A DNA stretch of 64,000 nucleotides from NCBI GenBank assembly GCA_941918925.1, contig OW799233.1, forward strand, positions 119,363,833-119,427,832. Reading direction: 5' to 3'. The translations under genes were made by a program, and so were the position numbers. This DNA comes from Phyto melanocephala. Lineage: Eukaryota; Arthropoda; Insecta; Diptera; Rhinophoridae. Each line of letters begins with the position of its first letter. Positions within the stretch are counted from its first letter, which is position 1. Positions 44,730 through 57,042 of the stretch are shown here, one piece after another. Below the pieces are notes generated by a model. It did no database searches, was not told the origin of the DNA, and worked only from the letters and a program-made list of their open reading frames with translations.

Positions 44730-45377
44730 ACAAGTAAGAGTGCTATATTCGGCCGTGCCAAATCTTATATACCCTTCACAACTTGCAGTCATGCAATAAC
44801 AGTAGTTTGTATCATTATTCATCCCATATGAAATGCGTACATACATATAAAAAACATACATATATAAAAACCTTCCATTGTAATATTAAAAATTTATGTT
44901 AAAAAAAATTTAAAAAAAATAATTAAAATATAAATAATAAATATAAAACAAAAAAAAATTAAAAAAAATTTTTTTTGGATCAGCTGGGATTCGATACCAC
45001 GTTTACTCTAACCACGTATACACAAACGTGTATGTATGTTGTTGTTATAATGTTGTTTTTGTGAAAAAAACAAGGGGGTTGTGGTTTTTTGCTCATATCT
45101 CAGTTCTTTATGTACCGATGTTTCTGATTTTCAATACCGATCTTCTCCCGAATATTACTGATATTTTAATATCTCACCCGGGTCCAGGCGATATCGTGGG
45201 GCTTCAAAAAGTTGATTTCGATATACACACGGACAGACTGACAGAGCTTAATCGCCTCCCCTATTGTTAAACTTTCAAAAAATATATACTTTATGGGGTC
45301 GGAAATGAAAATTGTAGAAATTTCGCACGGAATGACAAACCTATATATACTCTTTTTCACTGTGTGAAGGGTATAAA
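44730..45377 (+). mobile_element. Mini-me-like repeat G, short subtype
   Basis: Full length: ACAAGTAAGAGTGCTATATT, CGGCCGTGCCAAATC, TATACCCTTCACAACTTGCA at the start. An A/T-rich filler and a CAGCTGGGATTCGATACCAC block lie in the middle. Then come CACACGGACAGACTGACAG, AAAATATATACTTTATGGGG, CGGAATGACAAACC and the terminal TGTGAAGGGTATAAAA. The three mini-me subtypes share only the two ends and the 3' module series. Confidence 0.8.
44976..44998 (+). promoter_or_regulatory. Abutting pol III A-box-like and B-box-like sequences in mini-me G
   Basis: TGGATCAGCTGG (44976-44987; 11 of 12 to the A-box consensus) is followed without gap by GATTCGATACC (B-box consensus). Equivalent positions in the copies at 53347-53369 and 62329-62351 (minus) read TGGCTCAGCTGG plus GATTCGATGCC. 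A and B boxes are normally at least 30 bases apart, so a working promoter is doubtful; a tRNA-derived scrap is possible. Confidence 0.4.
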
Positions 45378-46651
45378 AAAACAAATAACGTACACTAACG
45401 TAAAAATAACGTACACAACCAGTTTTTCGCTAGTCAACATAAACAAAACACTAGATTTGCAAAATGTTATTTTATTGTTTTTGACTCCAATGCGAATATT
45501 TTGTCTGACGGGTTTTAAATTAAATATCCATTAGTTTCACATTATATTTTTCGTTGATTTAATTTGCATAATTCTTGTAAAAATGAAGATAAAAAATTTC
45601 AATTGCGACTGAAAATTATTGTTATTTGTTTATACTGATTTACTTCATAAAAAAAACAGTACGGAATAAACACAGTCAGTTACTGTCATTATTTTCTGAG
45701 TGTATGAGTTTAATACTAGATATATAATATTTGCAGTGAATATAAAAAATTCTGCACAATTAAACTTCTACTTGTTTTAAAGAGAACTCCTTTTTTCATA
45801 AATTTTATGAATAATTTTTATAAACACATAAAGGACAGCAGGCTACACAGTTACATGATTACAACTGTCGTTGGCTGCAATCGTTAGTGTTGACAGCTAT
45901 TTAAATATGTTGAAGACGACAGTAACATTGTTGGCGGCGACAACTGCGGAAGAAAATGAGAATTTTCTTATTTAATTTCTTTACTTTGTTATTTATACTT
46001 TTACTGCTCAAAGCTTTCAAAATATAATTTATTAAAATATAACTTTGTTTCCAATTTAATTTTTGAATTTTAAGTTCTAAAATAGGACACCGTTTATTCG
46101 GCGACATTTCTTTTTCCATAAATTAATATAATACGTACGTACAAACGAAATAAGTTTATGCATAGTGTGTAGTTGTGTTTATGGTTTCATTACGTGTTTT
46201 ATTGGAGGTTTCAAAAATATGAAAATGTTTTGAAATTTATGTTCCAAGAGTGGTGTGAATCGTCGTTTATTTTTTTTTAATTGTGGTTTTGATTTAATTG
46301 TTGGTTGTAGTTTGTCTTTTAAAATATATAATATGAATGACAAAAGTGTTTGCTAAACACGTTACAATTAGCCACACATTTCGGCTGTGATTAGAGTAAA
46401 AGAAAATATAATCGGCAAATATGCGACGGCTATGAACCGAGCGGCTTCGCTCTGTGATAATAAACAATGGACAAGTGAACAACCGTTTGCAGCTTACACC
46501 CGATTCTGACGATGATTATAAATAATGGATTTTGTTTTTTTAAAATGAATCTATCAAAAACTCTTTTCATTTATACGAAGGTTTGTCTATTATACTTTTA
46601 ACTTATAATCGCGTAATCGTTATTTGGTTTTAATGCGAAATATTTTTCCAC
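45378..46651. other. AT-rich non-coding stretch, no gene seen
   Basis: The phrase ATAACGTACAC is repeated at 45385 and 45407. Nothing else recognised. Confidence 0.45.
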
Positions 46652-46654
46652 TTA

Positions 46655-47382
46655 AGGTGAATTCACCCATTTGTTCTGAACAAAATTTTTTCCGGAGAAT
46701 AACATTTTTTACTGAGAGTTTTCTGCAGAACGATTCACCCATTTTAGAAAATTTGTCCGAAAAAACAAAGCTGCCATATAATATAAAAATGCAAACAGTT
46801 GTACAAAGTGGCAGCACCGCTAGCAAACTATGTAAATAAATACAAACGTAAATTATTTCATTAAAATATATGTGAAGAAAATGTCGGATAGAAGAAAACT
46901 AAAATTATTATTTTTAATTGAAGAGCATAAAGTTAATTTGTTTGCAAAAGAAATTTATAAAAAATATCAAAAATTAAAAAAGTGGCTCCTATTTTATTCC
47001 ATAAACCCTGTTTTAAATAATTATTTTTGTATGCACTATTGCTCATGTCATACAAACATTCTCTTCCTGGCTTTTTTAATTCTTCTATTAATTTTTAAGC
47101 AATATTTTCATTAAATTCCATTTTAATTGTTAATTTTCGGCAAAAACAATTTTTGTATAATAAATGTACGGACACTGTGTGATGTGGCAACCAAATTCAA
47201 TTTTCATGTAAATATTGAAAAAAAGTGGCATCCCAATTCAGTTTCTTCTGAACAAGAATTAAAATTAAACCAATTCAAGAAAAATCTTTCTGAACAAAAT
47301 AATCTCTCTCTCAAAAGCAAAACATCAAACTCAATATAAAAAAAATTTGTCCTGAACTAAAATTTTATGGGTGAATCCAGCT
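46655..47382. mobile_element. PIF/Harbinger-like MITE
   Basis: Left terminus AGGTGAATTCACCCAT and right terminus (complement) AGCTGGATTCACCCAT agree at 14 of 16 positions. Further inward there is similarity through TTCTGAACAAAATTTTTT and GTTCAGGACAAATTTTTTT. TTA flanks both sides (46652-46654, 47383-47385). The AG-G/C-TGGA start and TTA target are the same as in the element at 24.07 kb. Inside, a start at 46872 reads MKKMSDRRKLKLLFLIEEHK then KEIYKKYQK and soon becomes hydrophobic and AT-driven. It might be the decayed start of a Harbinger-type protein, but this is not supported by any catalytic motif. Confidence 0.7.
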
Positions 47383-47385
47383 TTA

Positions 47386-49382
47386 ATCTTTTCTTTTGAT
47401 GCAAAATTTAAATTTTTACAAAAAAAAATATTTTTTTAGCAGAATTTCCGTTTTTTCTTTTCATTAAACAACACTTGTCACTTCAAACAATAAACAAAAT
47501 AAAGCATAATAAGCAAATGCAAATGAGTGCAAAGAATATTAAAAAAAAAAATTTCGAAAACAGAAAGCGTGGTGATTTTTCTACTACTGTTTCTTCTCTG
47601 CCATTCGCGACGACAAAATAAAAACGTCATGACATTTCAATTCATCGTATAAATCGAATGTTACATAAATAGAAGTTATCCTAAGTTAGCCACAGCTACA
47701 ACGGCGGTCGTGTTGTCATGTAAAATAATCATTTTCATTTACACACATGTATTTTATTTTTGACACACTGTAGTCGGTAGCCAGTTGTCTGTGTTTAAAG
47801 CATTAAATGAACATTTTTTATAAAAAATATTAAATAAATTCTCTTTTGCTTAAGAATTGTTTTTTTTTTATTGTTTAACAAAGTTTGTTTTCTTTAAGGG
47901 AAATACATAATTAATTTTTTTTTATACAAATTATAACTGATATAACTAATTGGAAACCAAACGATTTATTATCATAATTAAAAACAATTCGATTAATTTT
48001 TTAATGGCAAAAAACTATTTGTTGCAAAGATAATTTTCAGATTTTTCAAATTTTTTTTTCTTTTTTTTTTAATTAATCGCTTTTATCGAATTACTTCCCC
48101 AATTTAAGCAACACTCATTTTCAATTTGTGATATAAAACTGAAATCTTTATTTAATCCTTCTGCATGCATTTCATGTTATAAATGCTTCTTTCACTCAAT
48201 GTCAATTTAAAAACTATGTTTTAAATTAAACACTATAATTTAAAACTTAAGCTATAAAGTAACAAACTTTCTAAATAAAAGCTTTTTTAATATTTGTATG
48301 AAATATGAGTATAATTTCTTAATTTTCACCTTCCGCTTTGGGCATAAATCGCCTGCCATGGGTTGGTATAGTGTGTGTGTGTAAAATATGAGTGTGAATG
48401 GTACCCCACTTTTTAGCAGAAATTACCAGGCATCAAACAAATTATATGGTTTAAGTACTACAGTAATAAATAACATTTGCCGGCACAACTTACAATTTTT
48501 TTTTCAAATATAATTTTATATTTACTGCTTTAATCTGAACAATAACATGAACGCATACAAGCACTTGTACATACAATAAAATTCATTCGTTCGTTCGTTA
48601 TTTGTGTTGTTTAGTCAGTCATTCATAAATTCATTCACAATTTAGCCGCGGAAACAATAATATGACATTTATATGATTTTGACTTTTAATGCCTGCGAAT
48701 GGGAAAAATATAAAGAAAGAATATAGCAAGAATCATTTATAGTTTTATGTATTTATTATTTTTTTTTCAGCATCAATGAATTTTTTCGCACCATCCATAT
48801 TGTACTGAAAATTGGAAAATAAAATATTTTTTTTTTATATTTTTTTTAACATTTCATTTTTCTTAATATTTTTGTTTTTATTTGGCTGCTGTTTCTGATG
48901 TTGATAATGATGATGCTGGTCATAGAAACTGTTTAGTTGAAGTTTAATAGTCTCTATTTTTTTTTTTTTTTTTTTTTTCGTTGTAGCGAATTATGAAGAA
49001 AATTGAATTGTTAAAGGGTAAATAAGAGAGAGGAATGAAAATAAGCGGAAAGGGGCCTCAACAATAATACAAAATTTTTTTGAGTGTCTAAACGTTCAGC
49101 AACTTTTCCTCTTTTTTATATTTTCACTCTATTTTGTGATGGGCTTAAATAATCTTTATTATCAAAATTTTGAATTCAAATATAAGTATGTTCATATATG
49201 CCAGAGAACGGTATATTCGTAACATTATTAAAATTCTTCTTTATACAGTGCCAATCGAATGATTCAGTTCATTCAAACGAACTTTTTCTTTTGTACTTAT
49301 AAAATTTTTATTGCAAGAATTTTTTAATTTCTAAATGCTGACTACATATTTATACTCTATAGCAAAATTCTGTATATACAAT
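47386..49382. other. AT-rich non-coding stretch, no gene seen
   Basis: Poly-T tracts near 48960-48979, GT runs near 48370. No recognisable gene or repeat. Confidence 0.5.
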
Positions 49383-49384
49383 TA

Positions 49385-49939
49385 AAGGGTCTGCCAAATA
49401 ACTTTTTTTTTTTAAATGCTATAAAAAAACAGAGTAGCTTCGGCTGTGTGGCACGTAGTGCCGTCCTGTTAAAACCAAATGTTGCCAATATCCTCCTCTT
49501 CAATTTTTGTGAACAAAAATTAGTTCAACATGGCCCGATAACGATCGCCATTGACTACGGCCACTCCTTGCTTATTTTCGAAGAAAAATGGCCCAATTAT
49601 GCCTCTTGACCAAAATCCGCACCCACCAAACAGTGACTCGTTTTGGGTGTATCGGCTTTTCAATGTATGCGTGCGGGTTTTCTGTGCGCCAAATGCGACA
49701 ATTTTGCTTGTTTACATACCCGCCAAGATCAAAATGAGCTTCATCTGAAAAGATGATTTTTTTCGGCAAAATCGGCCAAAGTAATGTCGCAATATTTCCC
49801 AGCGTTGTTCAAGCGTATACACAACCATATTCGTTCAGCGGAAGGATAAAACTAATTTTCTGTCAAATCAGACATGAGCTAAGTGTTACCATTTACGAAA
49901 TAAGCACTAGTTGAAAAAAACGTAAGATGGCGCACCCTT
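49385..49939 (-). mobile_element. Rosa-like mariner deletion derivative, copy M4
   Basis: Ends AAGGGTCTGCCA and (complement) AAGGGTGCGCCATC, with TA on both sides (49383-49384, 49940-49941). Near-identical to the 550-bp copy at 39.5 kb. On the minus strand the initiator region reads MVVYTLEQRWEILRHYF, directly joined to the catalytic region, where MPKKIIFSDEAHFDLGGYVN (first catalytic Asp present), NKQNCRIW and PHAYIEKPIHPKRVTVWW can be read. The second catalytic motif QDGTTCHTAEATL follows a stop. The N-terminal DNA-binding domain and the last catalytic Asp are missing. It can only move if a full-length transposase is supplied elsewhere. Confidence 0.87.
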
Positions 49940-49941
49940 TA

Positions 49942-51190
49942 TAAACTCCTATTATCATAACTAAACAGGGCGATTGACAACTATTGGGGTACTCACAACC
50001 GATACTGTTTTCTCTGTGTATTTAGTAAATAAAGCTAAAACAATCTCTTTCCACAAAATAAATAGGCTGCCGCAAGACAGTTAGCTCATTTACTCTAGTC
50101 AGCTGAATCAGAATGGAACAAATTTTATTCGTAATACCTTGTCAACTTCTGCGAAAATAAATTAACTAATTTTAAATAAAATCTTGTATTGTATTTCGCT
50201 TTCCTTTTCTAGACTTTTTTATTTTTTTTATTGCGTTGAATTTTTGGCCTTTTAAACAAGACACTTTATTTTTTATTTCATTCTAAACAGCTTGTCAACT
50301 ACTGTGAAAATAAATTAACTACTTTTAAGTAAAATCTTTTATTGTTGTTTTTGTATTTCGCATTCCTCATTCTCTCCCACACACTTTTCTAGATTTTATT
50401 ATTTTTGTTATTGCGTTGAGTTTTTCATCCTTTAAACAGAACACTGACAAGAAAATAAAAAAAATTTCTAGATAAAAATACAAACTTTTTGGTTGTTTAA
50501 ATTATTCCTTATTGTAAGTAATTTTTGCTCGCTTTAACAATGTCAACCTCTGGCATGTTTATTTTTCTCTTTGGTTCCCTAAAATGATTTCCGTATCTTT
50601 GATTTTATTATTATGTTTTTGGATTTTTCCATCAATGTGTTGCTGGCAATCTGTTGATGTTGCTGACGATGACGATTAAATTTGTGATGCGATGACTTTA
50701 TGATTATGATTATTGAGTGTAGCAGTGAGAGAAAGAGAGAGTTCGATGTATGACCATTATTATTATTATTATTTTGATTATAGCTACGAGTGGATACTTA
50801 AAATAGAGTAATTATTTAAAAAACATATTTGTTTACTCTGCCTGGCAGTTGCAATTGGTAATTTTGGAGACTATATCAAGTTATTTTGGAAAATTCAAAA
50901 CAATTTAACATTCATATACGAAAGTGAAAATATAAAAAGATGAACAAAATATTATTTTTATAATCTTAGTCTTACTTTAATGACTACTATGTTAAATTTA
51001 TAAGAAAAAAGAATTCCCTTTAACAAGCCTTTCTTTAATCGCTTACTTAGTGCTTACAGAGCACTGCAAAAAGTATGTGATGTCCCACTTCATAGGTCTC
51101 TAGTTCATAAGTGCTTTTTTATTCACCTGTCCGAGGAATATGCCTTCTCGTGTAGACACTGCTAAGCAAGCGAGATACATCATATTAAAA
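49942..51190. other. AT-rich non-coding stretch, no gene seen
   Basis: A diverged duplication of about 165 bp appears: CTTGTCAACTTCTGCGAAAA (50139) and GCTTGTCAACTACTGTGAAA (50290), each followed by TAAATTAACT, TTGTATTTCGC.TTCC and TTATTGCGTTGA. ATT repeats lie at 50757-50774. Confidence 0.55.
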
Positions 51191-51462
51191 AAACAAGTAA
51201 AAGTGCTTTATTCGGCCTTATAGCCTTTACAACGTGTAGTCATGCAATAACAATTGTTTGTATCACCATTCATCTCATATGAAATACGTACATACATATA
51301 CATTGCAGAATTAAATTGAGTATGTTTCCAAAAGAAAAAAAAATCCCAAATAAAAGAAAAAAAAATCTATTAAAACAAAAAAAAAACAATAAAAATTAAA
51401 AAAAAAAGTTTTTAAAAAATATTAAAAAAAAACAATACAAATATAAATTATATATAAAATAA

Positions 51463-53330
51463 ACAAGTAAGAGCACTATATTCGGCTGTGCCGAATCTTT
51501 TATACCCACCACCAATTTTGTGTACATTTAAAGCACAATATTTATTATTTTGTTAATCGCTATGGAATAATCTCTTTATAATAAAATATGTATCACTTTT
51601 TTTGTAGAGGGTGGTTAAATGTTAAGGGCCCATGTTGAAGGTGAACTACACCTAGACGTCAAATCTGTTTTCTGCATTTCATTTGATATTTCTCAATCTC
51701 AAACTTACTCCATTTGATCCGTGGAAAGATACGCAAGTGAGCAATGCTTTAAAGTTATTCAGGTTTTTAATAAAAATGGGCGTTCAAATCAAAATGCATT
51801 TTGTGCACTTCGTAATTCTTTTGATCAACATAATCGTTCAAATTCGTCCACAATCGGGAGAATTGTAAAAAATATTTAAATTTCTGCAAAACAGAGGTGT
51901 ATAAAATGTTAGAAAATCTGTGAATGCCTTCTTAGTTCGTTGAATGGGAACCACTGCTGGTTTTTGTGATAGTGTGGCAAAAGAGCAGTCAACCTCGCCT
52001 GAGCATCATGCCCAACAATTGAGCATCAACATTGTCATTGAAAATTTGGACCATCAGATAGAGGAGTGGCGCCAAGGCTGTGGGGGGGGGGGGAATGCTT
52101 TTGGGCGATATTTTGTTAAATACATAATTGAAACATATAAGTATTATCATTATAAAAACAAATGATATTAATATCCTAAATAATTTGTGTTTTATTTAAA
52201 TTCAACATCGGTCCCTAAAATTTAACCACCCTTTATAACTTCGATATGCTACTAAAATGCTTTTGTAAATGTAGTCTTTCAATGAAAGTGGGCGTTAAAG
52301 TAGGCGTGTCAATAAACACAACTAAGATATTTCAATATAGTCCTTTATTTTCCCAAAAACTTTGTCAATAGAGAATTTACATGAATTTAAGATAAACCGT
52401 TATATAGGAGGTAGGCGTTAAAGTGGGAGTGTCACCTTAACTTTTTGGCACAACAATTACATTGATTAGAAGGATATACGTAGCAAATTTGATCATCATA
52501 CCTCTAATTTTGGCGGTTTTATGAGCTTTTAAATTTCATTAACGGTAGATAACGTGAAAAGTGGGCGTTATAGTAGGCGTGTCAAAGTTGTTTTTGCGAA
52601 TGAGTACAACTAAGGTGTTTCAATATTGCCCTTTGTAATTCCAAAATCTTTATTAATAGAGAAATTATATGAATTTTAGGTAAAACGTTATATGGGAGGT
52701 GGGCGTAAAAGTAGGCGTGGCACATTGATTTTCCGTTACAAAAAAGCGTTTCACCAAAAAGCAAAGTGTGCAAAATTTCAGAGTCGTACATCCAATTTTG
52801 TTGCTTTTATGACGTTTTTGTTTTTAAATATGCCGAAAAATACACTGTGCGGTACAAATTTTCGTACATTTTGATCGATAACTCCTCTCCTAATGCATAG
52901 ATTGAGATAATTTTCGGGGAAAAATATTGCTTTTACTCAGGAAATATATATTCGGAGTTTCATGAGTCTACGTTAATGCGTTTGGACACAATTCCATTTT
53001 ATTCGATGTTCGAAGGACACGGTTTTTTCGACCTACTCTTGCTTTTCGAGCTATAACTCTGTTCCTAATATTCCGATTTAGCCCATTTTCAATACCAAAC
53101 AAACCTTGTCTATAAGAAAGATTCTGGCAAAATTTGAGCCCCCTAGCTTTTTCGGTGCGACCTCTATCGTGCTTTCAACAGACGGACGGACATAGCTAGA
53201 TCGTCATCAAATTGAACCCTGAATCAGAATATATATACTTTATGGGGTCTAAAATGGATATTTCGATGTGTTACAAACGGAATGACAAAATGAATATACC
53301 CCCACCATTTTTTTGGTGTCGTGTATAAAA
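51463..53330 (+). mobile_element. Mini-me-like repeat I (A-subtype) nested in H
   Basis: It starts ACAAGTAAGAGCACTATATT and CGGCTGTGCCGAATC and ends at a hairpin TATACCCCCACCA / TGGTGTCGTGTATA with A-run. It is highly similar to the copy at 3707-6455 but has about two tandem units instead of four to five, and only one CAGACGGACGGAC (53188-53200) instead of the expanded minisatellite. It carries the same internal mariner derivative. Confidence 0.85.
51607..52233 (+). mobile_element. Internally deleted mariner derivative inside repeat I
   Basis: TA at 51605-51606 and 52234-52235 flank GAGGGTGGTTAAAT and ATTTAACCACCCTT. Inside, the plus frame near 51972-52110 reads SVAKEQSTSPEHHAQQLSI and IENLDHQIEEWRQGCGG. 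Same element and position as at 3854-4468. Confidence 0.8.
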
Positions 53331-53728
53331 AAAAAATTATTTTTTTTGGCTCAGCTGGGATTCGATGCCACGTTTACTCTAGCCAGTATATATGTATGTT
53401 GTTGTTGTAATTGTGAATTGTGGTCGTGGTTTTTTCTCTTATCTCAGAAAGTTATTGGGCGATTGTGCTGAATTTCAATAGCGATTCATTTCCGGATATT
53501 TCCAAAATATTGACACCATACACAGATCTGAGGAACATATAGTTGCTTCTAAAAGTAGATTTCAACCAACACACGGACAGACGGTTAGGGCTTAGTCGAC
53601 CCCTCTATTCATAATCTTTCAGAAAATATATACTTTATCGGGTCGGAAATGAAAATTGTAGAAATTACAAAGGGAATAACAAAGCTATATACTTATACCC
53701 TTGTTCACCACAGCTGAAGGATATAAGA

Positions 53729-55923
53729 AGACTATTTAAATATATATGTCTCCTTTCTTTTAGTTGTTAAAGTAAAAGGCAAGACATATTTTGTTGTGAA
53801 TTCTAATATTTTCATTTAAAAAGGTGAGTCAAGTCACGACGCTTACAAAATATTTAACAAAATTTTTTGTGGGTCTGTTTGCTTTATAACCAAAATATTT
53901 ATATCAGTGATGGACATGCACAGATCAAGGTTTCGCTTTTTTGGGGGGTATGGGGGGTATGCAAATTTAAATACGTGAATTGTTTTTTATGGCTGCCAAA
54001 ATTATTACTTATCAAAGGAAACCAATTTATGTAGTGCAAAGGATCTGGATCTGCGCCTAGAATATGGAGCAAAGGAAAATAACCATTTAGAAGCATGTTC
54101 ACAAAAACTTGCACGATTTTTAAGATTAAAAGTATCCTCTTCCTCAATTAAAGCTTAATTGAAACAGATTCTGGTGATTAATTCTTTGCCGCATTTGAAG
54201 ACAAAGCACCTACAACTACAGTGCGTAACGAAACCAGGTTGGTTAAGTTTTAAAATTTAAATTTTATTAATGCCTGTAACCACTTATACATTTTACACAA
54301 ATTTGTCTGACAGTGTAATATTATCAATGCAATATTGCCTTTTCGACAATATGCCATACCAGCACAGATTGTTTTCATCCTTTATGTTTGGCATTCGACT
54401 GGTGCCTATAATGGCTGCATTGTCCCATCATTTCCCTCTCATTCCTGATAGCCTTTGGTGGCTCTTACACTACAATACTTAAATCGTTATTTTCTTCTCG
54501 CTTGCTGCTGTTATTGCGCTAAAACTGTATGTGTTGTATGTCTGTATATTATTTGGTTGGTTTGGCATTCAAATAATACCAAACACTCATTGTTGTTATT
54601 ATTGCTGTATTATTATGATTATGATTTCGCATTATAATAACAGTAATAACCATAATAATAGTAATGATAATAATGCCCTTTCTGCAGATTGTTTTTAGTA
54701 TTTTTGAATAAAATTTCTTGAATTTTCAGTTAGTCGGTCATTCAAACGTAACCGTTTGTTCATTCAACCGTATTTACGAGTGAGTATAATTTCAGTAATT
54801 TCCACTCACATATATTTAATAGAGCTGTATTCGATTTTGTATATAGTCACCGCAGCAGTCCTCAACAACGGCATCAGCATCAGCATAATTATCATCATCA
54901 TCATCGTCAACTCATTGTTTAATGTTGTGCAAAAGCGGGCGGTGCTTTTTTTGTTTTTAATGCTTTAATGCCTTTCAGCTTTCGATATCGTTATATGTAT
55001 GAGAGTGAATAAATAGCTTAGTAGTTGTACAATATATTAAGGCAAATTTTAAGGTTGCAAAAAATGCTTAAAATGATTTATACATACATTCATATCGTTG
55101 GTCACAAGTAGAGAGACGCTAATTCAAATAATTGTAATTTTACAGGAGAAGGTAGAAACGTAACAGAAATTGTATTATTATAGTGTAATTTCTTTTGTGA
55201 AATTGTTTGTAAAACAGATATTTTTGATACTATTGCGTTAAGTTTTTTCGTCAAGGTGTATTTGTGAGAAATGTTTGAAATCACTAAAAAACCTTAATTT
55301 CTTAAAAAATGCGAGTTAGGGCCTTTCTAATTGTGACCATCGATATACATTTATATGTACACACATTTGCATAGGACTATATTACTATGAAATACAAATA
55401 TACCACCAGAAATAATAAGCCACCTCAGCCACCCTTATTCTCCTAAAGGTTTTAGAAATATTTCATCATATTTAATCATTTGGCAAACAAAAAAGTCCAA
55501 GAAGTCAAGTCAGTAGTAATCGTTAGTAGAGTATCAAGCACCATTTTAAATAATAGATACGTACTCAAATATACAAGTACAAGCGATTACACTTATACAT
55601 AACATTAACCCCTTTAGGCAGTTTTGAATGCCGCAACAGCAAATAATAACAGAATTAATTTAATGCTGTCATAACTTTAAAGGAGCAATTTGTTAATGAT
55701 TTGTGTTTGAGTTAAAATATATGAAACACCAATGAATACGGAAGACCTTGTCCTGCAATAGATTCGAATTGTTTGCAAAGGGTGAATAGAACTTTCAACA
55801 TTGAAAGTCTTCAAACTAGTTGTCATACTATAAAACTGTATTGATTTTGGGAAATTATTAAGTTAAAACTTTTACCAGAACAACGTTTATAAATCGTATA
55901 AAATTATTTCCAAAATTCGTGTT
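53729..55923. other. Non-coding stretch, no gene supported
   Basis: It looks mostly like unique DNA, with trinucleotide-rich inverted segments at 54586-54672 (ATTATTATGATT-type against AATAATCATTAT-type) and CATCAGCATCAGCATAATTATCATCATCATCATCG-like triplets near 54875-54910. Two plus ORFs of 60-70 codons (54270-54482, 54756-54968) have no recognised domain. Confidence 0.45.
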
Positions 55924-56620
55924 TTGGTTACACAAACTTATAGAGCACTCCAAAAAGTTAACGATTCTTATAATTTTCATTTTGAGCAGATAGTATGCAA
56001 TACTATGGTTCGATATAACCCGCCCCGTTTTCAGGAATACTTTCTTCGTCAGTCCATAACTTGGAAAATTTTAAGGATAGATCTTGTCCTATACTCATTT
56101 GATAAGATTAAACCCATATTAGATGGACCGAGAATTAACTAGAAGTTGAACCAGATTTTTATCATCAAATCATCTTTTATTATAAGGCTTATTTCGGACT
56201 ATTTAGTATTTGATGCGGTTTACATGCCGAATGTGTTATCGGCCTATTTTTCTTTAAGTCTGAAACCAGTGGCAATGACGAATGCTGCAGGTTAATGATT
56301 TATCATTTTTATTTTTCATGTCATTGCATATCATTAAAAAGAGAACTGATTAGAAAAGGACAACGCGTCATGCCATATAGCGCGTAAAACAATTAAGCTA
56401 AAGGTTTGGTGATAGAATTATCTCCGAAATTGGCCTGTGAATACTCTTAATCGTTCGTGTGGTTTGACACCTTTTGACCACTTTTTGTGGGGCAAGTCAA
56501 ATCTCTGGTCTATGCTGAAAATCCAGACAGATTAATCAACAATAGAAGCCAATATGCAACATAGTGGTGGTGCAAATTTGTACCGTATGCCAAAAAAACT
56601 AAAAATTTAATAATTTCACT
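55924..56620 (+). pseudogene. Rosa-like mariner transposase remnant (copy M6)
   Basis: An old, heavily broken member of the same family as at 19.5 kb. Recognisable plus-frame blocks: TWKILRIDLVLYSF near 56060-56100 (end of the DNA-binding domain), FYHQIIFYYKAYF near 56157-56195 (first catalytic motif, normally I-I-F-S-D-E-A-H-F; the Asp is lost), NWPVNTLNRSCGLTPFDHFL near 56430-56490 (third catalytic Asp retained in P-F-D), and WGKSNLWSMLKIQTD, the segment after it. The region of the second Asp is not readable. Several stops and frameshifts. Terminal repeats were not found. Confidence 0.75.
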
Positions 56621-56696
56621 GAATTTATTGTGTTTTATTTTAAAAAGCAGTTTTGTGCTTTTAAAGAAACATCCACAATTTTTAAATATATAATCT

Positions 56697-57042
56697 ACTA
56701 GCCTGTGCTGGTAACATCGTCTACGTAGTTATCGGCACGAAAGGTAGCCTCTTTATGTGATTATTCAGCTTGTTATATATCTGTGTGGCAAATTTCATTT
56801 TAATCGTAGTAACGTTTCGCGTGACCTATAACGTGACCTTAAACATAAAAACATTTGTATTACATATTAGTGGAATAGAATTAAATGCAAATATTTAAGA
56901 AAAAATTCTTCCATATAATGACGTTGGATGAATAATGTTCTTTACTCCAGAACATGTAAATTTTGGGCACTCGATTTCTTTAAACAACCGACTAATTAAA
57001 TAGAAAAAAAAAATTTTCGAGTATTTGCGCGAATGCGCTTGA
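56697..57042. repeat. Fragment of a widespread insect interspersed repeat
   Basis: CTACTAGCCTGTGCTGG followed by GTGTGGCAAATTTCATTTTA (56783) and TTTCGCGTGACCTATAACGT. The phrase G-T-G-T-G-C-C-A-A-A-T-T-T-C-A-T with a following G-C-G-T-G-A is common in dispersed repeats of many insects. A related phrase lies at 57466, beyond the V-ATPase fragment. Confidence 0.5.

Larger units (their letters stand above)
51191..53728 (+). mobile_element. Mini-me-like repeat H (G-subtype), split by mini-me I
   Basis: Left part 51191-51462 starts ACAAGTAAAAGTGCTTTATT and follows the G copy through TCATGCAATAACAATTGTTT and ACGTACATACATATA. Right part 53331-53728 resumes with TTTGGCTCAGCTGGGATTCG as in G, then CACACGGACAGACGG, AAAATATATACTTTATCGGG and the terminal CACAGCTGAAGGATATA. 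The interruption is a complete A-subtype element. Confidence 0.8.

Noticed and set aside
46872..47114. Coding gene for an 80-residue protein inside the Harbinger-like MITE
   Set aside because: The first 25 residues look protein-like, the rest is AT-driven; no catalytic motif, so left as a note within the element.
54270..54482. Possible exon encoding MPVTTYTFYTNLSDSVIL and following residues
   Set aside because: Plausible composition but no splice-site pair, domain or homology that I can support.
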